DNA of 64,000 bases. It comes from Hyaloperonospora brassicae. Its lineage: Eukaryota; Oomycota; Peronosporomycetes; Peronosporales; Peronosporaceae. The stretch's first letter is position 1. The number at the start of each line of letters is the position of its first letter. Shown piece by piece: positions 10,266 to 21,174 of this stretch. The position numbers were made by a program, and so were the translations under genes. The notes below the pieces were generated by a model. That model saw only the letters and a program-made list of their open reading frames with translations. It was not told where the DNA came from and did no database searches. The stretch covers positions 62,001 through 126,000 of the forward strand of contig CANTFL010000174.1 of NCBI GenBank assembly GCA_947650285.1. Direction: 5' to 3'.

Positions 10266-11974
10266 TAGAGGATACCCCTCGAATCGTTGTCCCTCATGAC
10301 GAGGAGTTGAAGTATCGGATACTCTATGAGGCACATGATACTGCGTTGAGTGGTCACCTCGGTCGTGAAAAGACCTACGGCTCAGTTAGCCAATGCTATT
10401 GGTGGCCCAAAATATTCAAATGGGTGAGCACTTATGTGCGTAAGTGTGAAACGTGTCAACGGGTGAAACCATCACCTCACGCGGCCGCGCCGCTGGCTAG
10501 TTTGCCTGTGCCCAAGGGGTATTGGGATTCCATCAGTATGAACTTCCTGTTCGGATTACCGAAGGATTCGTATGGGAATACGGGTATTGTGGTATTGGTT
10601 GACCGTTTGAGCAAGATGGCTCATTTAGCGGTGGTGCCAGATACCATTGATGGTGAAGGTACAGCGACGCTGTTTATCGATCGCGTGTTGCGACAACAAG
10701 GTTTGCCGTTGGCAATTGTCTCTGATAGAGATCCTCGCTTCACTGGGAAGTTTTGGAAATCCATCTTCAAGGTGCTCGGCACACGTTTGGACATGTCCAC
10801 AGCGGATCATCCGCAGACTGATGGTCAAAACGAGCGAGTTAATCGCATCATCGGTGATATCTTGCGCAGTATTTGCGCTGAAACGCCTAAGAGTTGGAGT
10901 TCGATGCTCCCTGTCATTGAGTTAGCATTGAATAACGCCGTTCATGCCTCCACCGGCTACTCACCGTTTAATGTGAATTGTCTCATACACCCCCGCGTTC
11001 CGCTAATGCTACCACTGCGGGGTTCAGAGCTTGGTGGGGTAGGAGTTGCCGATCGGCTTGCTGATATCAGCCCTGCTACTATTCAAAAACAGGTAAGCGA
11101 GTTTCTCGCAACGCGATTGAATGTCTTACGACATGTGCGTGACGAAATGGCTGATAGCCAAGACAAGCAGAAGGAACAAGCTGATGCTAAAGGCAGAGGT
11201 TGTATTGAACTTTATGAGGTCGGAGACCAAGTTATACTCAATGCTAAAAACCTACCTACAAATGTAGTGTCTGCTGTCTTCAAGATAAAGTTGCGCCCGC
11301 GCTTCATTGGACCATTCACGGTCGTCGCCAAGAAGGGACTTGCGTATACGCCCAACCCTTCGCGCAAACTGCGCACACACCCCGTGTTCTACGTTGGTTT
11401 GATTAAGCCGTATCGGGATCCGTCCCACGTGAACTTGGAGGCGCTTGCGCCGGGTAGGTTGGCCTTGCCATCGGATGCTGAATCCGTATCAGAAGGTCAA
11501 GCTGAGCCTCCATCCGGGCTTGGCCCGACTCCAACACCTCAACACGGTCTCGCATCGCGTCAGACGCACTCTGGGTCTTACTTAATGTCTCACGGAGACC
11601 ACTCAGCTCGAGAAGCATCTTCTCATGCTCCTCCTTCGGTATACCGACCACCTCCGACGATTCTCGATGAGCAAGGGAACCGCCAGTTTCATGTGGAGCG
11701 ACTCCTGAAACGACGACGTCTTCAGGTTCAATATCAGTATCTGGTGAAGTGGCGAGAATACCCGGAGTCAGAGAACGTGTGGGAGTTTGAGATACTACTT
11801 CGGCAGGATTGCCCATACACCGTTGAAGTTCTTTTGAACATCGTGGCAGGGGTCATCCATCGACAGAGAGCGCTTCTCATCAATAGTGGTGGAGGCAGGT
11901 GGGTTGTTGGGTACCGCTTGAACAACACCCACATCAATCGGCAAAGGCGGATCATAGCGTGTGCGAGTTCGTAA
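10244..11974 (+). CDS. alpha1 integrase with C-terminal chromodomain
   Basis: A 576-codon open frame, the longest in alpha1, is the C-terminal part of pol; the Met codon is internal, not a natural start. It has the HHCC zinc finger (HDTALSGH...CETC, residues about 30-75) and the integrase core. In the core the first catalytic position reads SMNF instead of SMDF, while VSDRDPRF and QTDGQNERVNR keep the second Asp and the Glu. A GPF-type C-terminal block (RFIGPFTVVAKKG) is near residue 365. A chromodomain sits at about 473-517 (FHVERLLKRR...YLVKWREYP). Chromodomains direct integration to marked chromatin. The Asp to Asn change is shared with alpha2 and predicts no strand transfer. Antisense ORFs overlap the last third. 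Confidence 0.85.
   Translation: MLCYRTGVEDTPRIVVPHDEELKYRILYEAHDTALSGHLGREKTYGSVSQCYWWPKIFKWVSTYVRKCETCQRVKPSPHAAAPLASLPVPKGYWDSISMNFLFGLPKDSYGNTGIVVLVDRLSKMAHLAVVPDTIDGEGTATLFIDRVLRQQGLPLAIVSDRDPRFTGKFWKSIFKVLGTRLDMSTADHPQTDGQNERVNRIIGDILRSICAETPKSWSSMLPVIELALNNAVHASTGYSPFNVNCLIHPRVPLMLPLRGSELGGVGVADRLADISPATIQKQVSEFLATRLNVLRHVRDEMADSQDKQKEQADAKGRGCIELYEVGDQVILNAKNLPTNVVSAVFKIKLRPRFIGPFTVVAKKGLAYTPNPSRKLRTHPVFYVGLIKPYRDPSHVNLEALAPGRLALPSDAESVSEGQAEPPSGLGPTPTPQHGLASRQTHSGSYLMSHGDHSAREASSHAPPSVYRPPPTILDEQGNRQFHVERLLKRRRLQVQYQYLVKWREYPESENVWEFEILLRQDCPYTVEVLLNIVAGVIHRQRALLINSGGGRWVVGYRLNNTHINRQRRIIACASS
11403..11816 (-). CDS. alpha1 antisense ORF 2 (coiled coil)
   Basis: A 137-codon frame starts at an ATG inside the last codons of antisense ORF 1 and overlaps it by 22 nt in another frame. 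Residues about 55-105 form a heptad-rich coiled coil (EEHEKMLLELSGLRETLSK... and RVEVLESGQARMEAQLDLL). In the beta family the equivalent coiled coil is fused at the C-terminus of a single antisense protein. Here the split therefore looks like a frameshift shared by both alpha copies, or re-initiation. The whole frame is opposite pol codons that encode the linker and chromodomain. Confidence 0.5.
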   Translation of the reverse strand: MGNPAEVVSQTPTRSLTPGILATSPDTDIEPEDVVVSGVAPHETGGSLAHRESSEVVGIPKEEHEKMLLELSGLRETLSKTQSASDAMRDRVEVLESGQARMEAQLDLLIRIQHPMARPTYPAQAPPSSRGTDPDTA

Positions 11975-12706
11975 CTGGCCTCTGGCCTTAATCTTGGCGT
12001 AATAATACTGAAGCTTTCGTTCTAGACGAACATCTGCCACATCGGCACTTGCTCTGAGAGCTAACACGCTGCCGAGGTGTCGTTTACGATGCACCCAGCG
12101 AACAAAAGCGTTGTCTTCTTCCTCCTGAGATTCGCCTGCAAATGGGAGGATGAGTATACCCTTCATCGGTGGAACCGGTGCAACCCATGATTGCGTGTCA
12201 AGTCGCAACTTGTATTGACTTTGAGTCGTCAAGTGATGTTGCAGGTACCTCTCGCGTAGTACCTGTCGACTCGCCACCTCATCAGACGATGTAGGCTCAG
12301 CGCCAATGGCCCACGTTGCCAAAGAACGACCTGTCGTTTGGTGTATACGCTCTTCCACATTGAGTGGGGTGATCAGATAGCCACAACGACCCTCAAGAGT
12401 TGCAGCAAGCTGCATACGGCGCTGAGCGCTCTCCTCTCGTTGGATAGCCAACTGTTGTTGCTCATTGAGCGGATTAATAATGATGGCATCGCCCACGATG
12501 AGTGTTTGATGCGGCGCCGATGGCGCGTTGGCTTCGCCACGCTCGGCAAATGGGTTTGGTGCAGTATGAGGCGTAGCCTCTTGCACTGGTATGTCGGACA
12601 TTGTCTTCTCTTCACCATGGATATCGGTATCGCTACCATAATCCACATCCACATCGATGCCGAGGTAAGACGAGAGAGTCGAGGACTCATAGGGTAGCGA
12701 TGTCAT
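11795..12706 (-). CDS. alpha1 antisense ORF 1
   Basis: A 303-codon ORF opposite to gag-pol, between the pol stop and the 3' LTR. I chose the ATG at 12706, because the longer frame starts at a GTG. The protein has an acidic Asp-rich N-terminal part, a middle region rich in Gln/Arg/Glu (EQQQLAIQREESAQRR), and a conserved-looking stretch with WVHRKRHLGSVLALRA and ERKLQYYYAKIKARG. I recognise no domain. Its last 180 bases lie opposite the pol C-terminus. Alpha2 has the same ORF with very few substitutions. The beta family has a larger antisense ORF at the same place, which argues that it is a real accessory gene of these elements. Confidence 0.6.
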   Translation of the reverse strand: MTSLPYESSTLSSYLGIDVDVDYGSDTDIHGEEKTMSDIPVQEATPHTAPNPFAERGEANAPSAPHQTLIVGDAIIINPLNEQQQLAIQREESAQRRMQLAATLEGRCGYLITPLNVEERIHQTTGRSLATWAIGAEPTSSDEVASRQVLRERYLQHHLTTQSQYKLRLDTQSWVAPVPPMKGILILPFAGESQEEEDNAFVRWVHRKRHLGSVLALRASADVADVRLERKLQYYYAKIKARGQLRTRTRYDPPLPIDVGVVQAVPNNPPASTTIDEKRSLSMDDPCHDVQKNFNGVWAILPK

Positions 12707-12806
12707 GGTGTTTTTTGTTCTGCCAGCCGTGAAGGTTGAAGCGCACACACACCGTTCTCTTCGAGGTAAGAATTAATTTGAAGTTTTGTGGAAACGTCAG
12801 TCTGGT

Positions 12807-13347
12807 GAAGAAGGGCGTAACGGGATTACACGTCGACTAGCAGTCGACAATAGGTGTCGTGCACACAAGGAATGGGATTCCCTATAAAGTAATATTAGAA
12901 CACAGTATCAGTTGTTGAAGACTGATGTCTGTCAACCATTGATTACGAGATCTTTTGATAGTTTTATTTAGGTCATAAGTGAGTAGGTTATTTACTTTGT
13001 TCTACGGTGTTCTTTTAGGTTAAAAGAAGATATAAAATTCAGTCCCCATTTTGATCAACAAAAGACACGTGCCTCTCTGAGGCGTCTTGCGATCGTAAGA
13101 AAGTAGCAACGCCTCGTAAAGGCAGCTGCTCTTGAGCACTCTGTGCTGCAGTTCTCTTGAATCGTTTGGTCCCCTTGGAACAGGGACCGTAAGTTCTTTG
13201 AGCTTGTTGACTCTTTGAGTCGGGTTCTTTGAACCAACCTTTAGCTCTCGGAGCTGTCGACTCTCTGAGTCGGGTTCGTAGATCCAAAGTTGCTCGTAAG
13301 AGCGTTAAGTCTTCCTCTGACTTAAATAGCTGTGTAGCTCCGCTCCT
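12807..13347 (+). repeat. Polypurine tract and 3' LTR of alpha1
   Basis: GAAGAAGGG (12807-12815) is the likely polypurine tract. The LTR is 12816-13347, 532 bp; it begins CGTAAC rather than TGTAAC and ends CTCCT rather than CTACA. It carries the same hairpin chain as the 5' LTR. It shares several unusual bases (the start CGTAACGGGATTACA, the string ACACAAGGAATGGGAT, and GTAGATCC in U5) with the 3' LTR of alpha2 rather than with its own 5' LTR. Confidence 0.88.
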
Positions 13348-14012
13348 GTTGGCGTTGTGTATTGCAACCGATCCTATCGATAAGGTGACTTGAGGCCACG
13401 TGTTTCTCACGGATTAAAACGCTGGTCTATATCATGATTAATTTGACGTGGAAGCCTCCATTATCGTTTGCAGAAGCGTTCACGATCGCCCCACGCGATG
13501 ACCCTAGCCCCATGGCCTCGCACATGAAAGATTTGTCGTATCTTTCTGCTGTTTAAGAGCCTGAGCGTATGGAAATCGATGCGCTTGAGCGCGTCCCTAA
13601 TTCACGACGTGTTATGAGCCACGGGAGTCGAAAATCCGTGGCGACGGTTCAGCTGATTTGTTATCGTTGTCGTTAACCTGGTCACTGCGCGGAGGTTTTC
13701 GCGCGCCTTCACCTGTGCTCGCTGTCGCCGAGTCTGTCACCCCAGATGACTATGCAACACAGTCAAAAAACGTGGGCCATCAGTAGGACTCCCGGATCCT
13801 ACTGGGCAAAGACGGAAAGGCGAGCCACAGGTGGAGACTCGTTCATCTAGTCTTCTTCGCTTCAAACAAAGCTTAACTCCACCACGACCAAAAGTTACAA
13901 TCGACTGATAGTGCTCAGCGTGCACGTCGACGGTGTGACGCGCCCACTTCAGGCGCTGCTAGAACCGGCCGCGACGAAATACTTCAATCGCCCCGAAAGT
14001 TTGGAGATACTC
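13348..14012 (+). pseudogene. Old Gypsy element, zinc knuckle and protease start
   Basis: The sequence between the two alpha elements continues the gag reading left at 5653: LALCIATDPIDKVT, then WKPPLSFAEAFTIA, a zinc-knuckle relic CYRCR.PGHCAEV (about 13658-13696), and a protease start LIVLSVHVDGVTRPLQALLEPAATKYF (about 13909-13990) where the family has ALLDSGATN.F. Both ends are cut by alpha insertions, at 13347/13348 and 14012/14013. Together with 5190-5653 and 21707-22840 it forms one ancient Gypsy copy in the correct order. Confidence 0.75.
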
Positions 14013-14544
14013 TTTGGCGGAGCTACACAGCTATTTAAGTCATAGGAAGACTTAACGCTCTTGCGAGCAACTTTGGATCTACGAACCCGACTCAGAGAGT
14101 CAACAGCTCCGAGAGCTAAGGGTTGGTTCAAAGAACCCGACTCAAAGAGTCAACAAGCTCAAAGAACTTACGGTCCCTGTTCCAAGGGGACCAAACGATT
14201 CAAGAGAACTGCAGCACAGAGTGCTCAAGAGCAGCTGCCTTTACGAGGCGTTGCTACTTTCTTACGATCGCAAGACGCCTCAGAGAGGCACGTGTCTTTT
14301 GTTGATCAAAATGGGGACTGAATTTTATATCTTCTTTTAACCTAAAAGAACACCGTAGAACAAAGTAAATAACCTACTCACTTATGACCTAAATAAACCT
14401 ATCAAAAGATCTCGTAATCAATGGTTGACAGACATCAGTCTTCAACAACTGATACTGTGTTCTAATATTACTTTATAGGGGATCCCATTCCTTGTGTGTA
14501 CCACACCTATTGTCGACTACTAGTCGACGTGTAATCCCGTTACG
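14013..14544 (-). repeat. 3' LTR of alpha2
   Basis: 532 bp. In element sense it begins CGTAACGGG like the alpha1 3' LTR, preceded by a GAAGAAGGG purine tract (plus strand about 14545-14553). Its terminal bases are altered from CTACA. The hairpin chain of R-U5 is kept. Confidence 0.88.
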
Positions 14545-14653
14545 CCCTTCTTCACCAGACTGACGTTTCCACAAAACTTCAAATTAATTCTTACCTCGAA
14601 GAGAACGGTGTGTGTGCGCTTCAACCTTCACGGCTGGCAAAACAAAAAACACC

Positions 14654-15565
14654 ATGACATCGCTACCCTATGAGTCCTCGACTCTCTCGTCTTACCTCGG
14701 CATCGATGTGGATGTGGATTATGGTAGCGATACCGATATCCATGGTGAAGAGAAGACAATGTCCGACATACCAGTGCAAGAGGCTACGCCTCATACTGCA
14801 CCAAACCCATTTGCCGAGCGTGGCGAAGCCAACGCGCCATCGGCGCCGCATCAAACACTCATCGTGGGCGATGCCATCATTATTAATCCGCTCGATGAGC
14901 AACAACAGTTGGCTATCCAACGAGAGGAGAGCGCTCAGCGCCGTATGCAGCTTGCTGCAACTCTTGAGGGTCGTTGTGGCTATCTGATCACCCCACTCAA
15001 TGTGGAAGAGCGTATACACCAAACGACAGGTCGTTCTTTGGCAACGTGGGCCATTGGCGCTGAGCCTACATCGTCTGATGAGGTGGCGAGTCGACAGGTA
15101 CTACGCGAGAGGTACCTGCAACATCACTTGACGACTCAAAGTCAATACAAGTTGCGACTTGACACGCGATCATGGGTTGCACCGGTTCCACCGATGAAGG
15201 GTATACTCATCCTCCCATTTGCAGGCGAATCTCAGGAGGAAGAAGACAACGCTTTTGTTCGCTGGGTGCATCGTAAACGACACCTCGGCAGCGTGTTAGC
15301 TCTCAGAGCAAGTGCCGATGTGGCAGATGTTCGTCTAGAACGAAAGCTTCAGTATTATTACGCCAAGATTAAGGCCAGAGGCCAGTTACGAACTCGCACA
15401 CGCTATGATCCGCCTTTGCCGATTGATGTGGGTGTTGTTCAAGCGGTACCCAACAACCCACCTGCCTCCACCACTATTGATGAGAAGCGCTCTCTGTCGA
15501 TGGATGACCCCTGCCACGATGTTCAAAAGAACTTCAACGGTGTATGGGCAATCCTGCCGAAGTAG
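14654..15565 (+). CDS. alpha2 antisense ORF 1
   Basis: A 303-codon counterpart of the alpha1 antisense ORF 1 (ATG at 14654; an upstream GTG at 14612 would add 14 residues). The protein differs from the alpha1 copy at only a few residues that I noticed, for example Asp for Asn in NPL(N/D)EQQ. No recognised domain. It reads away from the 3' LTR, toward and opposite to pol. Confidence 0.6.
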   Translation: MTSLPYESSTLSSYLGIDVDVDYGSDTDIHGEEKTMSDIPVQEATPHTAPNPFAERGEANAPSAPHQTLIVGDAIIINPLDEQQQLAIQREESAQRRMQLAATLEGRCGYLITPLNVEERIHQTTGRSLATWAIGAEPTSSDEVASRQVLRERYLQHHLTTQSQYKLRLDTRSWVAPVPPMKGILILPFAGESQEEEDNAFVRWVHRKRHLGSVLALRASADVADVRLERKLQYYYAKIKARGQLRTRTRYDPPLPIDVGVVQAVPNNPPASTTIDEKRSLSMDDPCHDVQKNFNGVWAILPK

Positions 15566-17116
15566 TATCTCAAACTCCCACACGTTCTCTGACTCCGGGT
15601 ATTCTCGCCACTTCACCAGATACTGATATTGAACCTGAAGACGTCGTCGTTTCAGGAGTCGCTCCACATGAAACTGGCGGTTCCCTTGCTCATCGAGAAT
15701 CGTCGGAGGTGGTCGGTATACCGAAGGAGGAGCATGAGAAGATGCTTCTCGAGCTGAGTGGTCTCCGTGAGACATTAAGTAAGACCCAGAGTGCGTCTGA
15801 CGCGATGCGAGACCGTGTTGAGGTGTTGGAGTCGGGCCAAGCCCGGATGGAGGCTCAGCTTGACCTTCTGATACGGATTCAGCATCCGATGGCAAGGCCA
15901 ACCTACCCGGCGCAAGCGCCTCCAAGTTCACGTGGGACGGATCCCGATACGGCTTAATCAAACCAACGTAGAACACGGGGTGTGTGCGCAGTTTGCGCGA
16001 AGGGTTGGGCGTATACGCAAGTCCCTTCTTGGCGACGACCGTGAATGGTCCAATGAAGCGCGGGCGCAACTTTATCTTGAAGACAGCAGACACTACATTT
16101 GTAGGTAGGTTTTTAGCATTGAGTATAACTTGGTCTCCGACCTCATAAAGTTCAATACAACCTCTGCCTTTAGCATCAGCTTGTTCCTTCTGCTTGTCTT
16201 GGCTATCAGCCATTTCGTCACGCACATGTCGTAAGACATTCAATCGCGTTGCGAGAAACTCGCTTACCTATTTTTGAATAGTAGCAGGGCTGATATCAGC
16301 AAGCCGATCGGCAACTCCTACCCCACCAAGCCCTGAACCCCGCAGTGGTAGCATTAGCGGAACGCGGGGGTGTATGAGACAATTCACATTAAACGGTGAG
16401 TAGCCGGTGGAGGCATGAACGGCGTTATTCAATGCTAACTCAATGACAGGGAGCATCGAACTCCAACTCTTAGGCGTTTCAGCGCAAATACTGCGCAAGA
16501 TATCACCGATGATGCGATTAACTCGCTCGTTTTGACCATCAGTCTGCGGATGATCCGCTGTGGACATGTCCAAACGTGTGCCGAGCACCTTGAAGATGGA
16601 TTTCCAAAACTTCCCAGTGAAGCGAGGATCTCTATCAGAGACAATTGCCAGCGGCAAACCTTGTTGTCGAAACACGCGATCGATAAACAGCGTCGCTGTA
16701 CCTTCACCATCAATGGTATCTGGCACCACCGCTAAATGAGCCATCTTGCTCAAACGGTCAACCAATACCACAATACCCGTATTCCCATACGAATCCTTCG
16801 GTAATCCGAACAGGAAGTTCATACTGATGGAATCCCAATACCCCTTGGGCACAGGCAAACTAGCCAGCGGCGCGGCCGCGTGAGGTGATGGTTTCACCCG
16901 TTGACACGTTTCACACTTACGCACATAAGTGCTCACCCATTTGAATATTTTGGGCCACCAATAGCATTGGCTAACTGAGCCGTAGGTCTTTTCACGACCG
17001 AGGTGACCACTCAACGCAGTATCATGTGCCTCATAGAGGATCCGATACTTCAACTCCTCGTCATGAGGGACAACGATTCGAGGGGTATCCTCTACACCCG
17101 TGCTATAGCACAACAA
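15386..17116 (-). pseudogene. alpha2 integrase with chromodomain
   Basis: The same frame as the alpha1 integrase but cut by a stop near 16268 (a Gln codon in alpha1), giving 282- and 285-codon pieces. It keeps the HHCC finger and the second Asp and Glu. It has the same SMNF change at the first catalytic Asp and the same C-terminal chromodomain (about 15565-15700). The stop is private to alpha2. Confidence 0.85.
15544..15957 (+). CDS. alpha2 antisense ORF 2 (coiled coil)
   Basis: A 137-codon frame identical in layout to the alpha1 copy, starting 22 nt before the stop of antisense ORF 1. It contains the same coiled coil at residues about 55-105. It lies opposite the linker and chromodomain part of pol. 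Confidence 0.5.
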   Translation: MGNPAEVVSQTPTRSLTPGILATSPDTDIEPEDVVVSGVAPHETGGSLAHRESSEVVGIPKEEHEKMLLELSGLRETLSKTQSASDAMRDRVEVLESGQARMEAQLDLLIRIQHPMARPTYPAQAPPSSRGTDPDTA

Positions 17117-19413
17117 GCCTTGGTCGATATAATATCGATAGAATATCGATGTAACCTCGCACGTAATCGTGCCGAAAATTCTATGTCTGAGTCCTCAAAC
17201 CCCTCGCTGCCTAGAGCACGTAGCAGAGCTATACAATGTTCATCCTTGTCGTATGTCGTACGGATGAGGTCAGTGAACGACGACAACAGATTCGTAACAT
17301 GAGCAAGCTCATAGTCAGGCCTGCGTGAAAACACATCATCCAAAGCATTATGCTTGCCAATTTTATGCTTCACCTCGAAGTTGTACTCGGCAAAGAAGGA
17401 AAGCCAACGAGCCATTCTCTGAGAGAGGTGAGGAGAATGAGTTGCAGTGCGTAGTGACGCATGATCTGAATAGATCACAAACGGCTTAGAGCCAAGAAGA
17501 TGAACTCTGAATTTAACGAGAGCATACTTCATTGCAAGTAGCTCTTTGTCATGAACAGGATAGTGCTTTTCTGACGCCTTCATCTGCCGAGACTCAAACG
17601 CAATGACGCGCTCCCGTCCATCAGAATCTGTCTGTAATAGAGCGCTGCCTATGGCAAAGTCAGATGCGTCACAGACGACACTGAAAGATCAATCAGGATC
17701 AGGCAAAGCCAAGATTGGCGCATGAAGGAGACTCTCCTTTACTGCTTGAAAAGCATCATGCTCGGTGCTAGACCAGCACCAATCCATATCCTTACTAAGA
17801 AAATTGGATAATGGCCGAGCCATATCTGCGTAATTCGCACTGTACTTGTGCAAGTAATTGGCAAGGCCAAGCCACTTACGTAAATACTTTTGGTTCTTTG
17901 GAACTGGCCAATCAACAATGGTTTTTACCTTAGCAGGATCCGCTCTAAGGGCGCGCTTACCAATAAAGCACCCTAAAAGAGAATCTCTTCTGCACCAAAG
18001 ATGCACTTAGATGCATCGGTGTACAACTTATTCGTGCGCATGCACTCGAGCACCGCTCGTAAATGGTCAATGTGATTGTCCACATCTGACCGACCGTTCA
18101 TAGCACGACTATAGACAAACGTGTCATCAAAGTAGGTCTGTGCATAACCTCGGTGAGGTCTGAACGATTGTGTCATAAGACTATTGAATGTAGCCGGGGC
18201 ATTTGGTAACCCTTGCGACATAACAATCCACTCCCAGAGCATACCGCTCGGAGTGCTGACCGCTGTCAGCGGAATGTCGCTTTCTCGCATAAGCAGCTGG
18301 TAATAACCATCGACTAAGTCGAGCGCACTGTACATTGTACATCCCACCATATTATATTGAAGAACATCCTTCCTCGGAATTGGTGTCTAAGCCGGAATGG
18401 TGGCCGCATTAATCTTATTGTAAGCATGAACAATGCGCCACTTCCCATCGGGCTTTTTGACACAGAAGGTTGGTGTGGAATGGGGAAACTTGCTCTCACT
18501 TACCATACCTGCCGCGTGATTTGCACGAAAGAAGTCGTCAATGACGTCACACTGTTACTTTGGTAGAGGCCCCTACCGAACTACGCAGTATTTAGTTCCA
18601 GGAACCAAGTCAATTTCATGACGTACACATCTATCGGGAGGATAAGACGGACGGTGGGTTGTGACACACCACGTCCTGAAACTCCTTTACCAAAGGATCG
18701 AACGTATCAAGAGGATCCCTAAGGATCGACGATCCACTACGGGCATCCAATGCCGCCTTTGTTCCCTCAAGGACAGACTCGTCCAATAACGAGGATGGGT
18801 TCAACTCAATATCCGACCGAATGACCACTGACTCGAACAATTCTACTGCCTGTAAGGCTTGGCTAAATTCGCCGTCAGACATTTCGTCTAGTTCAAAGAT
18901 AGTATCCAAGGATGGAAGAGTCTCAGGACTAATACTGCCATCAATCTGGCTAGTCAACTCATTGATTAGTGTATATAGTGTATTATTACTATTGTCACTT
19001 CGTGACTTCTTAGACGTTGGGCGCTTAACAGTTGCCACCCTACGCTTAGATTGTTTCCTCAGAGAAACATATAGCCTCCTAGTGGCCCGGAAAGTAGGGT
19101 CCCCGTGGCTATACGAGAGCTTATGTCTTGAACGAAATCTGGTGAAGTGTTACGTAACCCAAAACACTTCACCCAGTGGATTGACACGTACTACTTCACG
19201 TACAGCATCCAGGCCTAGCCCTGAACACTCTGGCTTTTCGCCATCAATGTCATTACCGACATTCAGTGAGGTGCCACCTCGGCCACCCTCAATCGGTTGA
19301 ATTTTACGTGCCACCCCACTCACATCAGAGGAATTACATTCTTGATGTCTCGGCCCTAGGTCAACCATGCCTGCAGCATGAAGTGACTCAGTATCACAAC
19401 GAGTATCACTCAA
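17092..19413 (-). pseudogene. alpha2 RNase H, reverse transcriptase and linker
   Basis: Minus-strand pieces at 17092-17583 (RNase H, HDKELLAMKYAL), 17689-18006 and 17973-18350 (RT with YFDD), and 18631-19038 and 19150-19413 (linker) mirror alpha1 piece for piece with equal lengths. The same stop codons and frame changes separate them. Confidence 0.85.
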
Positions 19414-19631
19414 CGGATTATAACTCCCTTCACATACGGTGAAAGAGCTCCTATCAATATTGATGTCATTGACATTAAATTAATTAACTCTGACATACCA
19501 ATGTCCAGCAAATTGACATCTCTCGTCAATGGCTCGTGCCGATAGCGCTTTTGTTGCCTAGCAAAGGTGAGCTCATGACTCTCCAAAGCTTCGCTCGGAA
19601 CATTGCGCGTGGCGCCTAAGGTCTTAGACCT

Positions 19632-20027
19632 CTAATCAATCCATGGCTCATGGCGTTCAACCCAATCCATACCCAGAATGAGATCATATCTCGAATCCAA
19701 ATCGAGTACAAGACAGCGTTCAATGCTGTCAAAGTCCAAAAACTTCACACCTAAGTTCAACGGAACTTTAGGCACCGTGACGCGACTACCAGTCGCTAAA
19801 CGAACGGTGATTGAATCACCCTCATGCGCTTTGAGCGCTTCAGCGTATCGCTGACTTCCCTCAAGGGAACGACGTCGAGCATAATTGCATGATGCTCCGG
19901 ATTCGATTAGGATCGAACAATGCTTCTCAAAGCCTTTAATCTTCGCCTCGGCGACTAACAAGCCAGGCTTGTATCCACGCTCTGTGCTGGTGGGCACAGA
20001 GCTCGGTGGGTCTAAGCCCTGATTCAC
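19632..20027 (-). pseudogene. alpha2 aspartic protease region
   Basis: 131 codons, same length as in alpha1, with the same ESGAS in place of the D(S/T)GA active site and the DLILGMDWVERHEPWID block. One visible residue difference (VRLATG versus VLLATG in alpha1). Confidence 0.75.
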
Positions 20028-20083
20028 TCTACCTCGTAGAGAAGAAACAGAACTCAGTTCTACCCCAGTAGGGCGCCCCGAAC

Positions 20084-21118
20084 CTACTGGGTACCGACGT
20101 TTCCCCGTACCATACCAGGTTTCTGGCTGTGGCTGGGGTTTCGACCCATAGGAGTCGGTTGTTGCTTATGCAAAGGAAAAGTGGGACGCAAGTGTTTAGT
20201 GCTTCCGCATATAAAACAGCGGCTCAATTCTTGTCGTTGCTCTGCAACACGAAGCTCCGCTTCACCTTCATCTTCAGCATGGCTGACATTCATCGGTTCT
20301 GGCTAACAGTAAGCCGAGGTCCTCGCAGAGGTTGCCCTCGCAAAGCTTGGGTTGTACCCATTCCAACCAAGTCTGGCCGACTTGAAGTTGTGCTCAGCAT
20401 TTTGAGCGATGCTAACAGCCTCCCAAAAAGTATAGGGATGGGCCCGAAACACATCGGTCCTGGCAACGCCATTACGAAGACCTCCCATGAAGACAGTCAC
20501 ATAGACTGTCTCAGGGAGAGGGTCAGACTGCATAGCAGCCATCAGAGTTCTCTACTCTTGGACATAGTCCGTTAGCCAGTTCTTACCCTGACGGGTAGAC
20601 AAGAAGCGTGAGCGCACGCGATAGGCCTGGTTAGGCGGCGAGAAAACTCGCAATGGGTCTAACTTGAGCGAATCCCATGTGGGAAACGCCAAGTCGACCG
20701 ACGTGCCACACGTCAGAGCCCATTCTATAGCTCTTCCATCGAGCTTGGAGATGGCCAGCGAGACCCGCTGATACTCCAGTGAGATAAGGCCAGAGCTCAT
20801 GGCCAACTTAATCTCACGGATCCAGAGGGTCAGGTTTTCTCCTCCTTCCTGGAGTAATGTTTAACGTCCACCCGAAGGGGAAGAGGCTTAGCCTCTTCAT
20901 TTGTCATTGCCACGTAGCGTGTTGGCATAGCCGACGCTACTTGGTTTGAACCTGCCCTAACAGGGACATTTTATACTGCATGAAGGTCTCGACTCGTGAA
21001 TTGAGCACATCGGGACCTTGTGCAGCTAGAACCTCTACATATTCTGGGACTACGGTCGCGGTCAGCTTATGAAGCGCGACCTTTTGGGACTCAGAGAAGG
21101 GTGTGGATTGCACTATCC
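20084..21118 (-). pseudogene. alpha2 gag
   Basis: Pieces at 20084-20293, 20303-20542 and 20552-20806 in one frame, with stops between them at the same places as alpha1, and an N-terminal capsid-like stretch up to about 21100. The zinc-knuckle relic again ends in Phe in place of Cys. Confidence 0.75.
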
Positions 21119-21174
21119 TTACAGAGTATCAATGCTACCGACTCAGGCGTATATCGACTTTAAGTGCTACCAAG

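Larger units (their letters stand above)
5654..13347 (+). mobile_element. Ty3/Gypsy retrotransposon alpha1 (chromovirus type)
   Basis: A 7.69 kb LTR element on the plus strand: 532-bp LTRs (5654-6185 and 12816-13347), a primer-binding site at 6188, gag, protease, RT/RNase H, integrase and chromodomain in Gypsy order, then an antisense ORF and a polypurine tract. Flanking 5-mers are GTTGA (5649-5653) and GTTGG (13348-13352), a one-mismatch target duplication inside the older Gypsy gag. Stops and frameshifts break gag-pol, and catalytic residues are changed in protease and integrase, so this copy is inactive. Alpha2, its near-identical partner, lies inverted 665 bp downstream and shares almost every interruption. 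Confidence 0.92.
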
